Shown: positions 1-15,200 of the stretch, piece after piece
Layout of the letters: each line of letters starts with the position of its first letter
Position numbering within the stretch: the first letter of the stretch is position 1
Origin: Haliclystus octoradiatus
Taxonomy: Eukaryota > Cnidaria > Staurozoa > Stauromedusae > Haliclystidae
Assembly (NCBI GenBank): GCA_916610825.1
Contig: OU744454.1
Span: 2,834,501-2,898,500 of the forward strand
Length of the DNA stretch: 64,000 nucleotides
Direction of reading: 5' to 3'
Program-made: the position numbers and the translations under genes
The notes under the pieces: generated by a model
What the model was told of the DNA's origin: nothing
Databases searched by the model: none
The model's input: the letters and a program-made list of their open reading frames with translations, nothing else

Positions 1-236
1 AAGACAGGCTCGCGAGATTTGAACATTTTGAAAATTTTTTGTTCAAAAGCAAACCTCGTTTTCAATGGAACAAAAATGGCAATTTTCAAGCCTCCAAACT
101 TGCGTGTCGCAACTCTTATAAAGTATGGCTCTGATTAGAACCACTTCACCAATCATTTTTTTGAAGGCAAAGTTTTATATCCCATAGAACCAAAATGATG
201 ATATGCTTGTAAATAGAAAACTGTTTTCTCTTTTAG

Positions 237-3200
237 TTGAATATACTGGGTTAGAAGCAACTATGAATGTAAGCCGTTGTATTAAATCGTTTCCACTTGA
301 TTTATATGGCTCAGCATGCTATTATGAAGTAACACCTGGCATTTATGGCTTATATACAACAATGTTTGATCCATGTAATGTACCATACTACGTTGCAATT
401 GGTGCATTCATACCTGCACTAAATACAACTATTGTTGAATTTTACACTGGTACTAAAACTGATGAGATTGTTACTGTCACTGGTAAGTCCACAATCAGAA
501 TGACATTGTCCTTAGGAGAGTAGGATAATAATTTACGGCATGTTTTAATGACCTTACATTATTAAGGGGTACCCCTGCAAAAACAGTCCGGGAGTTCATG
601 AACAGCTCATGAACTGTCTGTGAGGGTCCATGAACAGTTCAGAAGAATTGGAACCATTTAATGTTTATGAACTGTTCATGAACTCCTGAACTGTTTTTTG
701 CAGGGTAGGAAAAATTATCACCAGTAATATAAATTAAGTTATTATATTTACAAATTAGAAAGGTAATTTGAATCATGATTCTTAAAAAGTACCGGTATTT
801 TAAATATTGAATATTGATGTTTAATGAACAATATATAATTTATGTTAAAAATATTTTTATTTACAAATTAAGAGAAGTTGAAGAGGAATGCTAATGAATT
901 ATCTCGGATGACAGAGCGACTGGTCTTCTTTGTTCATATCTGATTGGCTGTAGTCAGGGTCCGACAAAAGGGGGGATCCTGGGATCCTAGATCCCGGAAG
1001 GCTAGACCAAATTCAGAAGAAAATTGATGTTTTTAATGATTTTCTGGTCAAACCTCAACAAGTAAATTCAGAAGAAAAAGTTTAAATGCCCCTAGGATTC
1101 CAGAAGGCTGAACCTTTTGTCGGACCCTGGCTGTGACTCAAATCCTCTGATTATCAACTCAGCCTTTACTTTATCAAAAACATCAGAAACAACATAGGCC
1201 TACTTTGTCTAAACTTATTAGAGTAATATACCTTCTTAATTACCATTAGTTTATCCTTGTTAATATCATTACTGTTAACAAACATATTTGTCAAATCCTT
1301 TGCCCAAAAGGTGACCTTTTTCAACTGATATATTACGGATCTGGAAATGATCTACAATGGAACTAGAGTCAAGTTTCACATCGTTATTTATCTTCAGGCA
1401 ATTTAAAACAATTAACAGCAGAATTTTATACAATGGACGTTATTAAAATAGCAATAGGTCTAACATAGTCAATTACCAATCAACTATCATATGAATGGAT
1501 TTTTGTAGTCTAGTTGAGATAAGTTGCCTGATGGTCGTCGAACAGTGTGAATCTTGAAGTAGCTTGGTTCTAGCATGTTTCATTTTTGACTCATTCTATA
1601 TGCTCCGATTGTTATATGCTTCGAGTGTGGAACAATCCCACTGTATTAGACCTATTTATTATATTTGTTATGTTTTCATGATCTATTTCTAGAAGCTGAT
1701 CAATGTGGATTTGTTTTGGATTATTTTGTTGAGCCTGGAAGTAATGGCCACAAACAGAAAGTTCAGGTATGCATGATTGAGCTCTCTTCCCTGCAATAAA
1801 CATTCCGAGAGCACATGAACAGTTTATGAACGTTCAGTGGCCCCACATTTACATGAACTGTTCAGGAACTGTTCATGAATGGTCTGTGAGGGTCCATGAA
1901 CAGTTCAGGGAAATTGGAGCCATTTAACGTCCATGAACTGTTCATGAACTCCTGAACTATTTTGCACAGGGATATGCTCTATCCATCCATTGATCAACTC
2001 TTCCCAGTTTGGCCTTTGTGTAGTGGATAGGGCTTTGGACCATTACTCGCAAAGGTCTTCCCTGGCAGTACCGGTAGTGCTATTGATTGGCATCAAAACG
2101 TGTACCTGGTCATAAAACGCACACACTCTTCAAGTACTATGTAGGCCTATTAACCATCCCATCCCTGTTTCTGGAATAATATTGAATTATAAAGAACGAA
2201 GGAAACTGTTCACAAAGAAGATAATTTTATCTCAAAGGGTTTTCTTGAGCGTTGTGCGTCATTCCATTTCAATTCACCTGATGAAGTTGAGTTTTGACAA
2301 CCCACCCTCTTGGATTTTTATGAAATTTTGACAGCTCAGTAAGGACTATACTTATTACGCTTATTTAATGCCAAGAGCTAGTAGATGTAATACTTCCTAG
2401 CATCATATCACATCACTAGTGAGAATGAGAATTTCCTATTGAAATCTTTGTTAAATAATTTTTACAACAGCCAATAAGCTTTACGCCTGCCAAACATGGA
2501 CATTCATGAACTGTAAATAATTAGTTGAAAATTTCAATCGAAAGTAGTTTGAAAAAAATACATGAAAAATTCAGGCATAAAAAAGTTCCTCCAATCAGCG
2601 AGGACGTTTTGTAGCAGCTCAAATAAAAGAAAACACTGATCTAGCTATTGTTTTGAGGAGGTTTTTAAAAAAGGTTTTTAAGGGTTTTCCTCTCTTTTGA
2701 CGGAGATTTAATTTTATGCATTGAAACTATAGTTCATTAATTCTTATAGTTCATAAAGGTTCATGAGTTTTGATGAACTCAAAGTCATCGTTCATGAACC
2801 AAATTCCAAATTCAGGAACTTAAATCAATGCTTTTCTTTGTTTCATTATTAGCTGTACAGTATGTGCCCTGGTAATTCAACTAGAGTATTAATGATTGAT
2901 TCAGTTTATCAACCAAACGATGGATTATTTTGTCATCCAAGTAAGTTTGACTTGACTCACAATAGTTTGTAAATGACATCTGCATTTTTGAGTTGATAAT
3001 TTAAGAAAAATGTAATATATTGTATAATATAATAACGAAATTAAATTGATCAATCTGATTGGTTTAGAGATGCAAAACCAAATCACCATATCAGCACAAA
3101 ACAAAACCAGGTTCAAAAATGCAATCGATCTTGCAATTCGAGCTTGATAGACCACTGTTACCTGAACTGGTCTCTATGGGAATATGGTTGCTATGTAGAG

Positions 3201-6200
3201 GTGATCGTTGATGTTATTATTAATGCAAATTTGACTATATATTTTGTGAAGTAAAATAGACCTTATGATTGGAATTTTTTACCTTAATTAAATATAATTC
3301 TGCGTAGGATTTATGATGAAAGTCATATGGAGTCAGCAATTTTAACTGCTAATTTTGTTATCAGCACATTGTAATCAACATTTTAGATATCTTGTACCAA
3401 ACACTTGCATAGTGCAGAGATGGTTGGGATGCTGCGTCAGTCTACCCTATACTTTAAATTGCTAATTGCAGTGTTATTTTTGTTGTGTGTACATTTTCTA
3501 AAGATGATGAGTTTGATCTTATTTTTAATCTACATTCTGATGCAAAAACTGACATTTCAATGTCAACCCATCTACCTACCAAGAAGTAGGAACGCACTGG
3601 GGACAGCATCAATGATCATCATCATCATCATCATCATTTATTCAGAAACTTTTAAGTTTACATCAAACCTTTTTTTCAAAGAACTGATGAAATATGAATT
3701 TACATACATATATATAAGCAAGAAATTCAAAACATTAACAAAATAGGAGAAGTATTTAGTATTTACAAGATAAAAAATAGAGAGCTAAATAAAGTTTTAT
3801 TATTCCATCATATGGTTCTTGAGGAGACATTTGATGGTCCTTTTTGAGACTTAATGCCATTGAGAATTCTTCTTTTTTGACATTAGGTGATTGTACAAAT
3901 GTAACATCATCAAACCGTCGTTTAAATTGTACAACAGAAATAATTGGTGCTGGTCCAAGCGAAAACATAATGTTTTTTGATCTAGAAGTTGATCTATGCA
4001 ATGGTCAAAATGTCAAAGTTGCTATTAGTCTACCAGGAATGAAAGCAACTGTTAATGCTACGCTGAGGGGCAATGGTGCTAATACACCATTTATATTTGA
4101 CGCACATCACTTACCAAATCCTGTATCTGCCAATGTTACCAATGGTTTCATATCGGACGAAGGAGGTTTTTTAAGTTTTCAAATTGATGAGTTTCCAGAA
4201 ACAGGCGAAGTTATTGTTTCCGTAAGTTGATTTTATTTGTATGTATTAGGTATAGCTTTTGCAGCGAAACCTTCATGTAACAAGCTTTGTAAAATTCGAT
4301 AGATTTTAGAATGCTATTCTAGCGATTTGATTGGCTAACTCCTGTGTTTGGATCACGCAAGCCAAAACAACTTGGACATCATGAAAGATAGAAACACCCC
4401 AAATTTCTAAATAAAGCATTGTTGACGATATATATTTCAGAATATTATAACTCAAGGCATTTCTTCTCCTTTGCGTCATTTTGTTTGGTTATAGTGGCTA
4501 TTCGAGACAAAAAAGCACTAAAAACCAGCAAAACTTGCAAAAGAGCAGAAATGAGAAACGAGGCAGATCAAAATCATAGCCTTCGAAAGTAGTTCGAAAG
4601 TATAAGGCATGGATTATTCGAGCGAACCGAACCTAATACATTTTGATTATTTCATTCATTCGAATTAAGTTCGCTGTTAGCGCGCTCCGTATAACGCAGT
4701 TGAGCTCGCCAATGTATTAAGTTCGCGTAGTCCAAGCGCGCTAACAGCGAACCTAATGCATTAAGCGCGCCTTCGCGTTATACGAGCGAACTGAATCAAA
4801 TACACCTTCATCACAGAGCCGTGACTGCCTCCGTAATTGCCTTTATATGGCAATAAACCAGGGGGGTTACAAATTAAAAAAGGATTCATGTAATTGTTCT
4901 ATTGATGTTTCCATGGTGACGTCTTTGATCCGTTCGTAATAGAACAACAAATAATTATGTAGATTATCATGTCTACGAATTAAAATGTATTTGGCCAAAT
5001 ACAAATTAAGTTGTAAAGAAAAAGCTTGATTAAATGAAAATAAATATAAAACATAAAATTTAATTTGCAAGAAATCAAAGTTATCATGAGGAAGATTTAT
5101 ATATTTTACAACATCCAAATCCAAGTCAACGTAAATACAAGATGCACGACTTTTCCCGCTTCAACGAACAAAACAGTTAAAGCATTTTGGTCATGCAATC
5201 AAATTTCAATTTTCACACAACAAAATTTTCAATGTCAAAAGAGACATGTTACATCATGTTACATTACATTACATCACATTAGCTAAATTAATAGTTAAGT
5301 TTGCATGTATAACGCGGCCGGCAAACCTTATTCGATTAGGAGCGAGCTCAATTGCTATTAGGTTCGGTTCGCTCGTATAACCCATGCCTAACTCTGAAAA
5401 TGTGATTCGAAGAAAAGGAAAATATGACGAAGACTTGAAGATTTATAGGAGAAAATTGATCTAATCAGTCAAATTTTTATGTCAAAATTTGTTTAAAAAT
5501 AGTAAAAATATGTTTTATTTCACAAAAGGGTAACTATATGGCAGCCTTGTGTTTTCGTTCTCAAAAACTTGAAAGCTGAAAAACACTTGCCCTAGAGGCT
5601 CTTGTTTTTCTGATGCTTTCTCATGTCTCCCAAAATCCCGCGTGTTGATATCAGAGAACCCAAACACGGCTGCCGTGCAGTAGCCCTTTAATGAGATGTT
5701 TAGAATGGACCGCCATATACAAGTAGCCTTTATACACATGATTGATTCGATAGAACAAATCATTTTGGAAACTGTAATAGTGACCACTATAGACAGGTTG
5801 CCTGTATGTGAAGTTGACTGTTATCACAGATTTGACTGTAGGCCTATACTTTGTGTAAATTTGATTTATTTATTCAAGTGATCGATTTTGGCTTGTTACT
5901 CCTGATAAAGGTTTCATGATTTCCAAATGGTTCATGAACTTTTAAACAGTTCAAAAACTCGCTGAAATTGTTTTGCACATTGAATGAACAGTTACCAATA
6001 TTCATGAGCTCTTTGGACTAGGACATGGCAGCGGTGGTACATGACTAACTGGGCCCTATGGATTAGATACCCAGGAGTCATTTCAGTTCTGGAATTTCCC
6101 GAAAAAAAATTCTCAACATTTTTTGTTAAATATTTTTTCCATGCTAAAATCTTATTCTTATTCGTTTTTTGCAAATAAATATTTTCCGAATTTTGCCAAT

Positions 6201-9200
6201 AGGTAATACTTATGTATGTCTATATGAATGATTTTGAAACATCTCAGAATTATCATCTTATACTAATAACAGTGTATGTTTATATCATCTGATATTTATG
6301 GGTTTTAATGTTCAGGTAGGCTACACCACATGGACGTCTGTGTGAATAGTTCAGAAGTTCATAGACGTGAAACTACCCAAAAGTTCATAAACTGTTCATG
6401 AAGTGGTCATTTATCTTCTGTGCAATTTAACGTTCATGAACTTTTCATGTATTTTTTTCTGCCTTTGTGCATAAAAATTTCTCTCCTAAGTCTCAAATAA
6501 TTTTTATTACCATTCTCCATCATGGATTGTACAGTATTATGTTAAGACATATCCTAAATTTCAACACTTTTTTCAGCTTTTTAGACATTTTCCAACTCTG
6601 CATGATTGGATTCCGTTGATTCATGCAACATTCTCAAATACCATTGAACATTGTAAGTATATTACTCTGTCAAGGTACTAATTTATGTAGTTAGCTGATA
6701 ACATAATTAACTAGATAAATTGTTTTTTTATTTCTATCCGTACCTACATGTCACTTGTTTTTCTTTGTATTATTAAAACTAGAATACAATTATTTCAACA
6801 TTCAGAAATTACAACTGTTTTTGCATGTCCTGATTCTTTCCCCCTCAAAATTGACCTTGAGTATGGCATTTTGAAAATTTTTGTGTCCCACTTTTTAAAT
6901 CAAAAATAGGAACGATATATCAAGTCTAGTATATATATTATGTTGCGTTTTAGATGCTAACCCGCAAAAGGAAAGTTGGAATCGTTTAGCTTTTCATTTA
7001 AAATATGTAACTGTTCATTCCAATCTTGCTGATTAATTGATATTAAATTTGATTGGATTCTAAATGTGGTCCCATGATGCATTGTCTTCGTTGAATTATT
7101 TTACTACCCTACGTAACCCTATCCTAGGTATTTATTACACTACGCACACTATGAGATTTAAAAGAACTAGAATTAAATCAGAATTATTTCTGTACATTTT
7201 TAATAGCCTTGACTTTTTCAGTGATGCAGACATAAAATGTTCTTCTTATAGTGCGTCTGCGCATTAGCACCAAGTGTCTCATGTTCTGATTGTTCTTTCC
7301 AATAGCAATACTTTGTTAATCTCCCGTGATCTCGAAATATTTTAAAATAATGAAAATTGAGTAATGACAGGAAACCACATTTCATAAATATTTATTTAAT
7401 ATGAATTCAGAACATAGGCTACACTTGGTATGTGATAATTGGCACCAATTCCAGACAGACACATGAAAATAAATTCTGTCTGAAATGCATGCTAAGTGGT
7501 ATTATATGTTGCCTTGATTCTGTATAATTTTATTTGCATAATTAATTATTTTTATTATATATTATATATTTATTATATGTTGCTTTGATTCTGTTTAATT
7601 TTATTTGCATAATTAATTAATTTTTAATTTTTATTATATTATATTATATATTTATTATATGTTGCCTTGATTCTGTATAATTTTATTTGCATAATTAATT
7701 AATTTTTTATTTTTATTATATATTATATATTTATTATATGTTGCTTTGATTCTGTTTAATTTTATTTGCATAATTAATTAATTTTTAATTTTTATTATAT
7801 TATATTATATATTTATTATATGTTGCCTTGATTCTGTTTAATTTTATTTGCATAATTAATTATTTTTTTATTTTAATTATATTATATTATATATTTATTA
7901 TATGTTGCCTTGATTCTGTATAATTTTATTTGCATAATTAATTAATTTTTTATTTTTATTATATTATATTATATATTTATTATATGTTGCCTTGATTCTG
8001 TATAATTTTATTTGCATAATTAATTATTTTTTTATTTTTATTATATTATATTATATATTTACTATATGTTGCCTTGATTCTGTATAATTTTATTTGCATA
8101 ATTAATTAATTTTTTATTTTTATTATATTATATTATATATTTACTATATGTTGCCTTGATTCTGTATAATTTTATTTGCATAATTAATTAATTTTTTATT
8201 TTTATTATATTATATTATATATTTATTATATGTTGCCTTGATTCTGTATAATTTTATTTGCATAATTAATTATTTTTTTATTTTTATTATATTATATTAT
8301 ATATTTACTATATGTTGCCTTGATTCTGTATAATTTTATTTGCATAATTAATTAATTTTTTATTTTTATTATATTATATTATATATTTATTATATGTTGC
8401 CTTGATTCTGTATAATTTTATTTGCATAATTAATTATTTTTTTATTTTTATTATATTATATTATATATTTACTATATGTTGCCTTGATTCTGTTTAATTT
8501 TATTTGCATAATTAATTATTTTTTTATTTTTATTATATTATATTATATATTTACTATATGTTGCCTTGATTCTGTATAATTTTATTTGCATAATTAATTA
8601 ATTTTTTATTTTTATTATATTATATTATATATTTACTATATGTTGCCTTGATTCTGTATAATTTTATTTGCATAATTAATTATTTTTTTATTTTTATTAT
8701 ATTATATTATATATTTACTATATGTTGCCTTGATTCTGTATAATTTTATTTGCATAATTAATTAATTTTTTATTTTTATTATATTATATTATATATTTAT
8801 TATATGTTGCCTTGATTCTGTATAATTTTATTTGCATAATTAATTATTTTTTTATTTTTATTATATTATATTATATATTTATTATATGTTGCCTTGATTC
8901 TGTTTAATTTTATTTGCATAATTAATTAATTTTTTATTTTTATTATATTATATTATATATTTACTATATGTTGCCTTGATTCTGTATAATTTTATTTGCA
9001 TAATTAATTAATTTTTTATTTTTATTATATTATATTATATATTTACTATATGTTGCCTTGATTCTGTATAATTTTATTTGCATAATTAATTATTTTTTTA
9101 TTTTTATTATATTATATTATATATTTATTATATGTTGCCTTGATTCTGTATAATTTTATTTGCATAATTAATTAATTTTTTATTTTTATTATATTATATT

Positions 9201-12200
9201 ATATATTTACTATATGTTGCCTTGATTCTGTATAATTTTATTTGCATAATTAATTATTTTTTTATTTTTATTATATTATATTATATATTTATTATATGTT
9301 GCCTTGATTCTGTATAATTTTATTTGCATAATTAATTAATTTTTTATTTTTATTATATTATATTATATATTTACTATATGATGCCTTGATTCTGTATAAT
9401 TTTATTTGCATAATTAATTATTTTTTTATTTTTATTATATTATATTATATATTTACTATATGTTGCCTTGATTCTGTATAATTTTATTTGCATAATTAAT
9501 TAATTTTTTATTTTTATTATATTATATTATATATTTACTATATGTTGCCTTGATTCTGTATAATTTTATTTGCATAATTAATTATTTTTTTATTTTTATT
9601 ATATTATATTATATATTTATTATATGTTGCCTTGATTCTGTATAATTTTATTTGCATAATTAATTAATTTTTTATTTTTATTATATTATATTATATATTT
9701 ATTATATGTTGCCTTGATTCTGTATAATTTTATTTGCATAATTAATTAATTTTTTATTTTTATTATATTATATTATATATTTACTATATGTTGCCTTGAT
9801 TCTGTATAATTTTATTTGCATAATTAATTAATTTTTTATTTTTATTATATTATATTATATATTTACTATATGTTGCCTTGATTCTGTATAATTTTATTTG
9901 CATAATTAATTATTTTTTTATTTTTATTATATTATATTATATATTTATTATATGTTGCCTTGATTCTGTATAATTTTATTTGCATAATTAATTATTTTTT
10001 TATTTTTATTATATTATATTATATATTTATTATATGTTGCCTTGATTCTGTATAATTTTATTTGCATAATTAATTATTTTTTTATTTTTATTATATTATA
10101 TTATATATTTATTATATGTTGCCTTGATTCTGTATAATTTTATTTGCATAATTAATTATTTTTTTATTTTTATTATATTATATTATATATTTATTATATG
10201 TTGCCTTGATTCTGTATAATTTTATTTGCATAATTAATTATTTTTTTATTTTTATTATATTATATTATATATTTATTATATGTTGCCTTGATTCTGTATA
10301 ATTTTATTTGCATAATTAATTATTTTTTTATTTTTATTATATTATATTATATATTTATTATATGTTGCCTTGATTCTGTATAATTTTATTTGCATAATTA
10401 ATTATTTTTTTATTTTTATTATATTATATTATATATTTATTATATGTTGCCTTGATTCTGTTTAATTTTATTTGCATAATTAATTAATTTTTTATTTTTA
10501 TTATATTATATTATATATTTACTATATGTTGCCTTGATTCTGTATAATTTTATTTGCATAATTAATTATTTTTTTATTTTTATTATATTATATTATATAT
10601 TTACTATATGTTGCCTTGATTCTGTATAATTTTATTTGCATAATTAATTATTTTTTTATTTTTATTATATTATATTATATATTTATTATATGTTGCCTTG
10701 ATTCTGTATAATTTTATTTGCATAATTAATTATTTTTTTATTTTTATTATATTATATTATATATTTACTATATGTTGCCTTGATTCTGTATAATTTTATT
10801 TGCATAATTAATTATTTTTTTATTTTTATTATATTATATTATATATTTACTATATGTTGCCTTGATTCTGTATAATTTTATTTGCATAATTAATCAATTT
10901 TTTATTTTTATTATATTATATTATATATTTACTATATGTTGCCTTGATTCTGTATAATTTTATTTGCATAATTAATTATTTTTTTATTTTTATTATATTA
11001 TATTATATATTTATTATATGTTGCCTTGATTCTGTATAATTTTATTTGCATAATTAATTATTTTTTTATTTTTATTATATTATATTATATATTTACTATA
11101 TGTTGCCTTGATTCTGTATAATTTTATTTGCATAATTAATTATTTTTTTATTTTTATTATATTATATTATATATTTATTATATGTTGCCTTGATTCTGTA
11201 TAATTTTATTTGCATAATTAATTATTTTTTTATTTTTATTATATTATATTATATATTTACTATATGTTGCCTTGATTCTGTATAATTTTATTTGCATAAT
11301 TAATTAATTTTTTATTTTTATTATATTATATTATATATTTATTATATGTTGCCTTGATTCTGTTTAATTTTATTTGCATAATTAATTATTTTTTTATTTT
11401 TATTATATTATATTATATATATACTACATGTTGCCTTGATTCTGTATAATTTTATTTGCATAATTAATTATTTTTTTATTTTAATTATATTATATTATAT
11501 ATTTATTATATGTTGCCTTGATTCTGTATAATTTTATTTGCATAATTAATTAATTTTTTTATTTTTATTATATTATATTATATATTTATTATATGTTGCC
11601 TTGATTCTGTTTAATTTTATTTGCATAATTAATTATTTTTTTATTTTTATTATATTATATTATCTATTTATTATATGTTGCCTTGATTCTGTATAATTTT
11701 ATTTGCATAATTAATTAATTTTTTATTTTTATTATATTATATTATATATTTACTATATGTTGCCTTGATTCTGTATAATTTTATTTGCATAATTAATTAT
11801 TTTTTTATTTTTATTATATTATATTATATATTTACTATATGTTGCCTTGATTCTGTATAATTTTATTTGCATAATTAATTAATTTTTTATTTTTATTATA
11901 TTATATTATATATTTACTATATGTTGCCTTGATTCTGTATAATTTTATTTGCATAATTAATTAATTTTTTATTTTTATTATATTATATTATATATTTATT
12001 ATATGTTGCCTTGATTCTGTATAATTTTATTTGCATAATTAATTAATTTTTTATTTTTATTATATTATATTATATATTTATTATATGTTGCCTTGATTCT
12101 GTATAATTTTATTTGCATAATTAATTATTTTTTTATTTTTATTATATTATATTATATATTTATTATATGTTGCCTTGATTCTGTTTAATTTTATTTGCAT

Positions 12201-15200
12201 AATTAATTATTTTTTTATTTTTATTATATTATATTATATATTTACTATATGTTGCCTTGATTCTGTATAATTTTATTTGCATAATTAATTAATTTTTTAT
12301 TTTTATTATATTATATTATATATTTATTATATGTTGCCTTGATTCTGTATAATTTTATTTGCATAATTAATTAATTTTTTATTTTTATTATATTATATTA
12401 TATATTTACTATATGTTGCCTTGATTCTGTATAATTTTATTTGCATAATTAATTAATTTTTTATTTTTATTATATTATATTATATATTTATTATATGTTG
12501 CCTTGATTCTGTATAATTTTATTTGCATAATTAATTATTTTTTTATTTTTATTATATTATATTATATATTTATTATATGTTGCCTTGATTCTGTTTAATT
12601 TTATTTGCATAATTAATTATTTTTTTATTTTTATTATATTATATTATATATATACTACATGTTGCCTTGATTCTGTATAATTTTATTTGCATAATTAATT
12701 ATTTTTTTATTTTAATTATATTATATTATATATTTATTATATGTTGCCTTGATTCTGTATAATTTTATTTGCATAATTAATTATTTTTTTATTTTTATTA
12801 TATTATATTATATATTTATTATATGTTGCCTTGATTCTGTATAATTTTATTTGCATAATTAATTATTTTTTTATTTTTATTATATTATATTATATATTTA
12901 TTATATGTTGCCTTGATTCTGTTTAATTTTATTTGCATAATTAATTATTTTTTTATTTTTATTATATTATATTATATATATACTACATGTTGCCTTGATT
13001 CTGTATAATTTTATTTGCATAATTAATTATTTTTTTATTTTAATTATATTATATTATATATTTATTATATGTTGCCTTGATTCTGTATAATTTTATTTGC
13101 ATAATTAATTATTTTTTTATTTTTATTATATTATATTATATATTTATTATATGTTGCCTTGATTCTGTATAATTTTATTTGCATAATTAATTATTTTTTT
13201 ATTTTTATTATATTATATTATATATTTATTATATGTTGCCTTGATTCTGTTTAATTTTATTTGCATAATTAATTATTTTTTTATTTTTATTATATTATAT
13301 TATATATTTATTATATGTTGCCTTGATTCTGTATAATTTTATTTGCATAATTAATTATTTTTTTATTTTTATTATATTATATTATATATTTATTATATGT
13401 TGCCTTGATTCTGTTTAATTTTATTTGCATAATTAATTATTTTTTTATTTTAATTATATTATATTATATATTTATTATATGTTGCCTTGATTCTGTATAA
13501 TTTTATTTGCATAATTAATTAATTTTTTTATTTTTATTATATTATATTATATATTTATTATATGTTGCCTTGATTCTGTTTAATTTTATTTGCATAATTA
13601 ATTATTTTTTTATTTTTATTATATTATATTATCTATTTATTATATGTTGCCTTGATTCTGTATAATTTTATTTGCATAATTAATTAATTTTTTATTTTTA
13701 TTATATTATATTATATATTTACTATATGTTGCCTTGATTCTGTATAATTTTATTTGCATAATTAATTATTTTTTTATTTTTATTATATTATATTATATAT
13801 TTACTATATGTTGCCTTGATTCTGTATAATTTTATTTGCATAATTAATTAATTTTTTATTTTTATTATATTATATTATATATTTACTATATGTTGCCTTG
13901 ATTCTGTATAATTTTATTTGCATAATTAATTATTTTTTTATTTTTATTATATTATATTATATATTTATTATATGTTGCCTTGATTCTGTATAATTTTATT
14001 TGCATAATTAATTAATTTTTTATTTTTATTATATTATATTATATATTTATTATATGTTGCCTTGATTCTGTATAATTTTATTTGCATAATTAATTATTTT
14101 TTTATTTTTATTATATTATATTATATATTTATTATATGTTGCCTTGATTCTGTATAATTTTATTTGCATAATTAATTATTTTTTTATTTTTATTATATTA
14201 TATTATATATTTATTATATGTTGCCTTGATTCTGTATAATTTTATTTGCATAATTAATTATTTTTTTATTTTTATTATATTATATTATATATTTATTATA
14301 TGTTGCCTTGATTCTGTATAATTTTATTTGCATAATTAATTAATTTTTAATTTTTATTATATTATATTATATATTTACTATATGTTGCCTTGATTCCGTA
14401 TAATTTTATTTGCATAATTAATTATTTTTTTATTTTTATTATATTATATTATATATTTATTATATGTTGCCTTGATTCTGTATAATTTTATTTGCATAAT
14501 TAATTATTTTTTTATTTTTATTATATTATATTATATATTTATTATATGTTGCCTTGATTCTGTATAATTTTATTTGCATAATTAATTATTTTTTTATTTT
14601 TATTATATTATATTATATATTTATTATATGTTGCCTTGATTCTGTATAATTTTATTTGCATAATTAATTATTTTTTTATTTTTATTATATTATATTATAT
14701 ATTTATTATATGTTGCCTTGATTCTGTATAATTTTATTTGCATAATTAATTATTTTTTTATTTTTATTATATTATATTATATATTTACTATATGTTGCCT
14801 TGATTCTGTATAATTTTATTTGCATAATTAATTATTTTTTTATTTTTATTATATTATATTATATATTTATTATATGTTGCCTTGATTCTGTATAATTTTA
14901 TTTGCATAATTAATTATTTTTTTATTTTTATTATATTATATTATATATTTATTATATGTTGCCTTGATTCTGTATAATTTTATTTGCATAATTAATTAAT
15001 TTTTAATTTTTATTATATTATATTATATATTTACTATATGTTGCCTTGATTCTGTATAATTTTATTTGCATAATTAATTATTTTTTTATTTTTATTATAT
15101 TATATTATATATTTATTATATGTTGCCTTGATTCTGTATAATTTTATTTGCATAATTAATTATTTTTTTATTTTTATTATATTATATTATATATTTATTA